Under the pieces are notes generated by a model. The model saw only the letters and a list, made by a program, of their open reading frames with translations. It made no database searches and was not told the origin of the DNA. A program made the translations under genes and the position numbers. 5,362 nucleotides of DNA from Acidobacteriota bacterium (GTDB lineage: Bacteria > Acidobacteriota > Thermoanaerobaculia > Multivoradales > JAHEKO01), in assembly GCA_024638355.1 (NCBI GenBank), contig JAHEKO010000293.1:1-5362 (forward strand), in the 5' to 3' direction. Positions 5,109 to 5,362 of this stretch are shown one piece after another. Position 1 is the first letter of the stretch, and every line of letters starts with the position of its first letter.

Positions 5109-5362
5109 ATGAGGTTGACGCCGAAGCTCATTCTCGCACTGCTCGCTCTCTCCGCCTGCCTGGTCGCGCCGGTGCGTGCCGAGCTCTGCACCATCGATGT
5201 CGTGCCTTCGGAGCTGGTTCTCCTGCCCTATTTCGAGGTCGATCTGAAGAAGCTCGCGAATCCGCGCAAGGCCGAGGTGACGACAATTCATCTCAAGAAC
5301 GTCACCCTATCCGGGGACCCGATCGTGGTCACAGTCCTCGTCTGGACCGACCTCTCCGTACC
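5109..5362 (+). CDS. Secreted protein or lipoprotein, N-terminal part only
   Basis: The frame stays open to the window edge, giving 84 codons of a longer protein. It begins with a signal peptide: Arg2 and Lys6, then the hydrophobic stretch 'LILALLALSACLVA' (7-20). Two processing routes are possible: signal peptidase I after 'VRA' (22-24), or lipidation at Cys17 through the lipobox-like LSAC (14-17). The mature part reads 'ELVLLPYFEVDL' (35-46), 'VTTIHLKNVT' (57-66) and 'VTVLVWTDLSVP' (73-84). I recall a similar 'LLPYFEVDL ... WTDLSVP' pattern in uncharacterised secreted proteins of Acidobacteriota and other environmental bacteria. Function is unknown; the alternating hydrophobic pattern suggests a beta-sandwich. 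AAAGGAG 7 bases before this ATG decides the start; an in-frame ATG at 5001 would put 36 arginine-rich residues before the signal and has no suitably spaced site. Confidence 0.8.
   Translation, partial: MRLTPKLILALLALSACLVAPVRAELCTIDVVPSELVLLPYFEVDLKKLANPRKAEVTTIHLKNVTLSGDPIVVTVLVWTDLSV

Noticed and set aside
4923..5291. Leftward 122-codon frame opposite the 5109 gene
   Set aside because: It opposes a gene with a strong ribosome binding site and signal peptide; its product is charged low complexity.

Overview
The window is GC-rich bacterial DNA with compact genes and canonical purine-rich ribosome binding sites; AAAGGAG occurs before four of the genes. It looks chromosomal. I see no transposase, integrase, CRISPR array, tRNA or rRNA. 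The gene families (Tat-exported ankyrin protein, DUF1579-like exported protein, DUF4199-like membrane protein, and a secreted protein with a 'LLPYFEVDL' / 'VWTDLSVP' pattern) recall Acidobacteriota such as Thermoanaerobaculia, or a similar environmental lineage. That placement is inference from memory of similar proteins, not a search result.

Layout. Positions 1-305 hold no gene I can support. A leftward set follows: a Tat-signal ankyrin-repeat protein (306-1106), a four-helix membrane protein (1124-1555, 17 bp upstream of it, so probably one operon), and a MarR-family regulator (1729-2229). An unusually AT-rich divergent control region (about 2250-2330) separates the regulator from a rightward pair: an MscS-type mechanosensitive channel (2353-3270) and a small coiled-coil protein resembling the sll1863 stress-response family (3331-3645). 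A 138-bp gap full of inverted repeats comes next, then an exported, tryptophan-rich DUF1579-like protein (3784-4332). Its stop codon overlaps that of a convergent DUF4199-like membrane protein (4329-4859). After a 249-bp divergent spacer, a secreted protein or lipoprotein starts at 5109 and runs off the window end.

How it may work together. The clearest regulatory unit is MarR / MscS / coiled-coil. Candidate divergent sigma70-type promoters have almost fully overlapping -10 boxes, and a short inverted repeat covers them. This would suit a MarR repressor controlling both itself and an envelope or osmotic stress operon. The remaining genes are mostly membrane or exported proteins of unknown function, so the whole window reads as an envelope-associated neighbourhood.

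I did not find a clear new multi-gene system. The points most worth a second look are the divergent promoter/operator, the structured leader before the DUF1579-like gene, and the exported ankyrin protein with a beta-rich tail paired with a small membrane protein.
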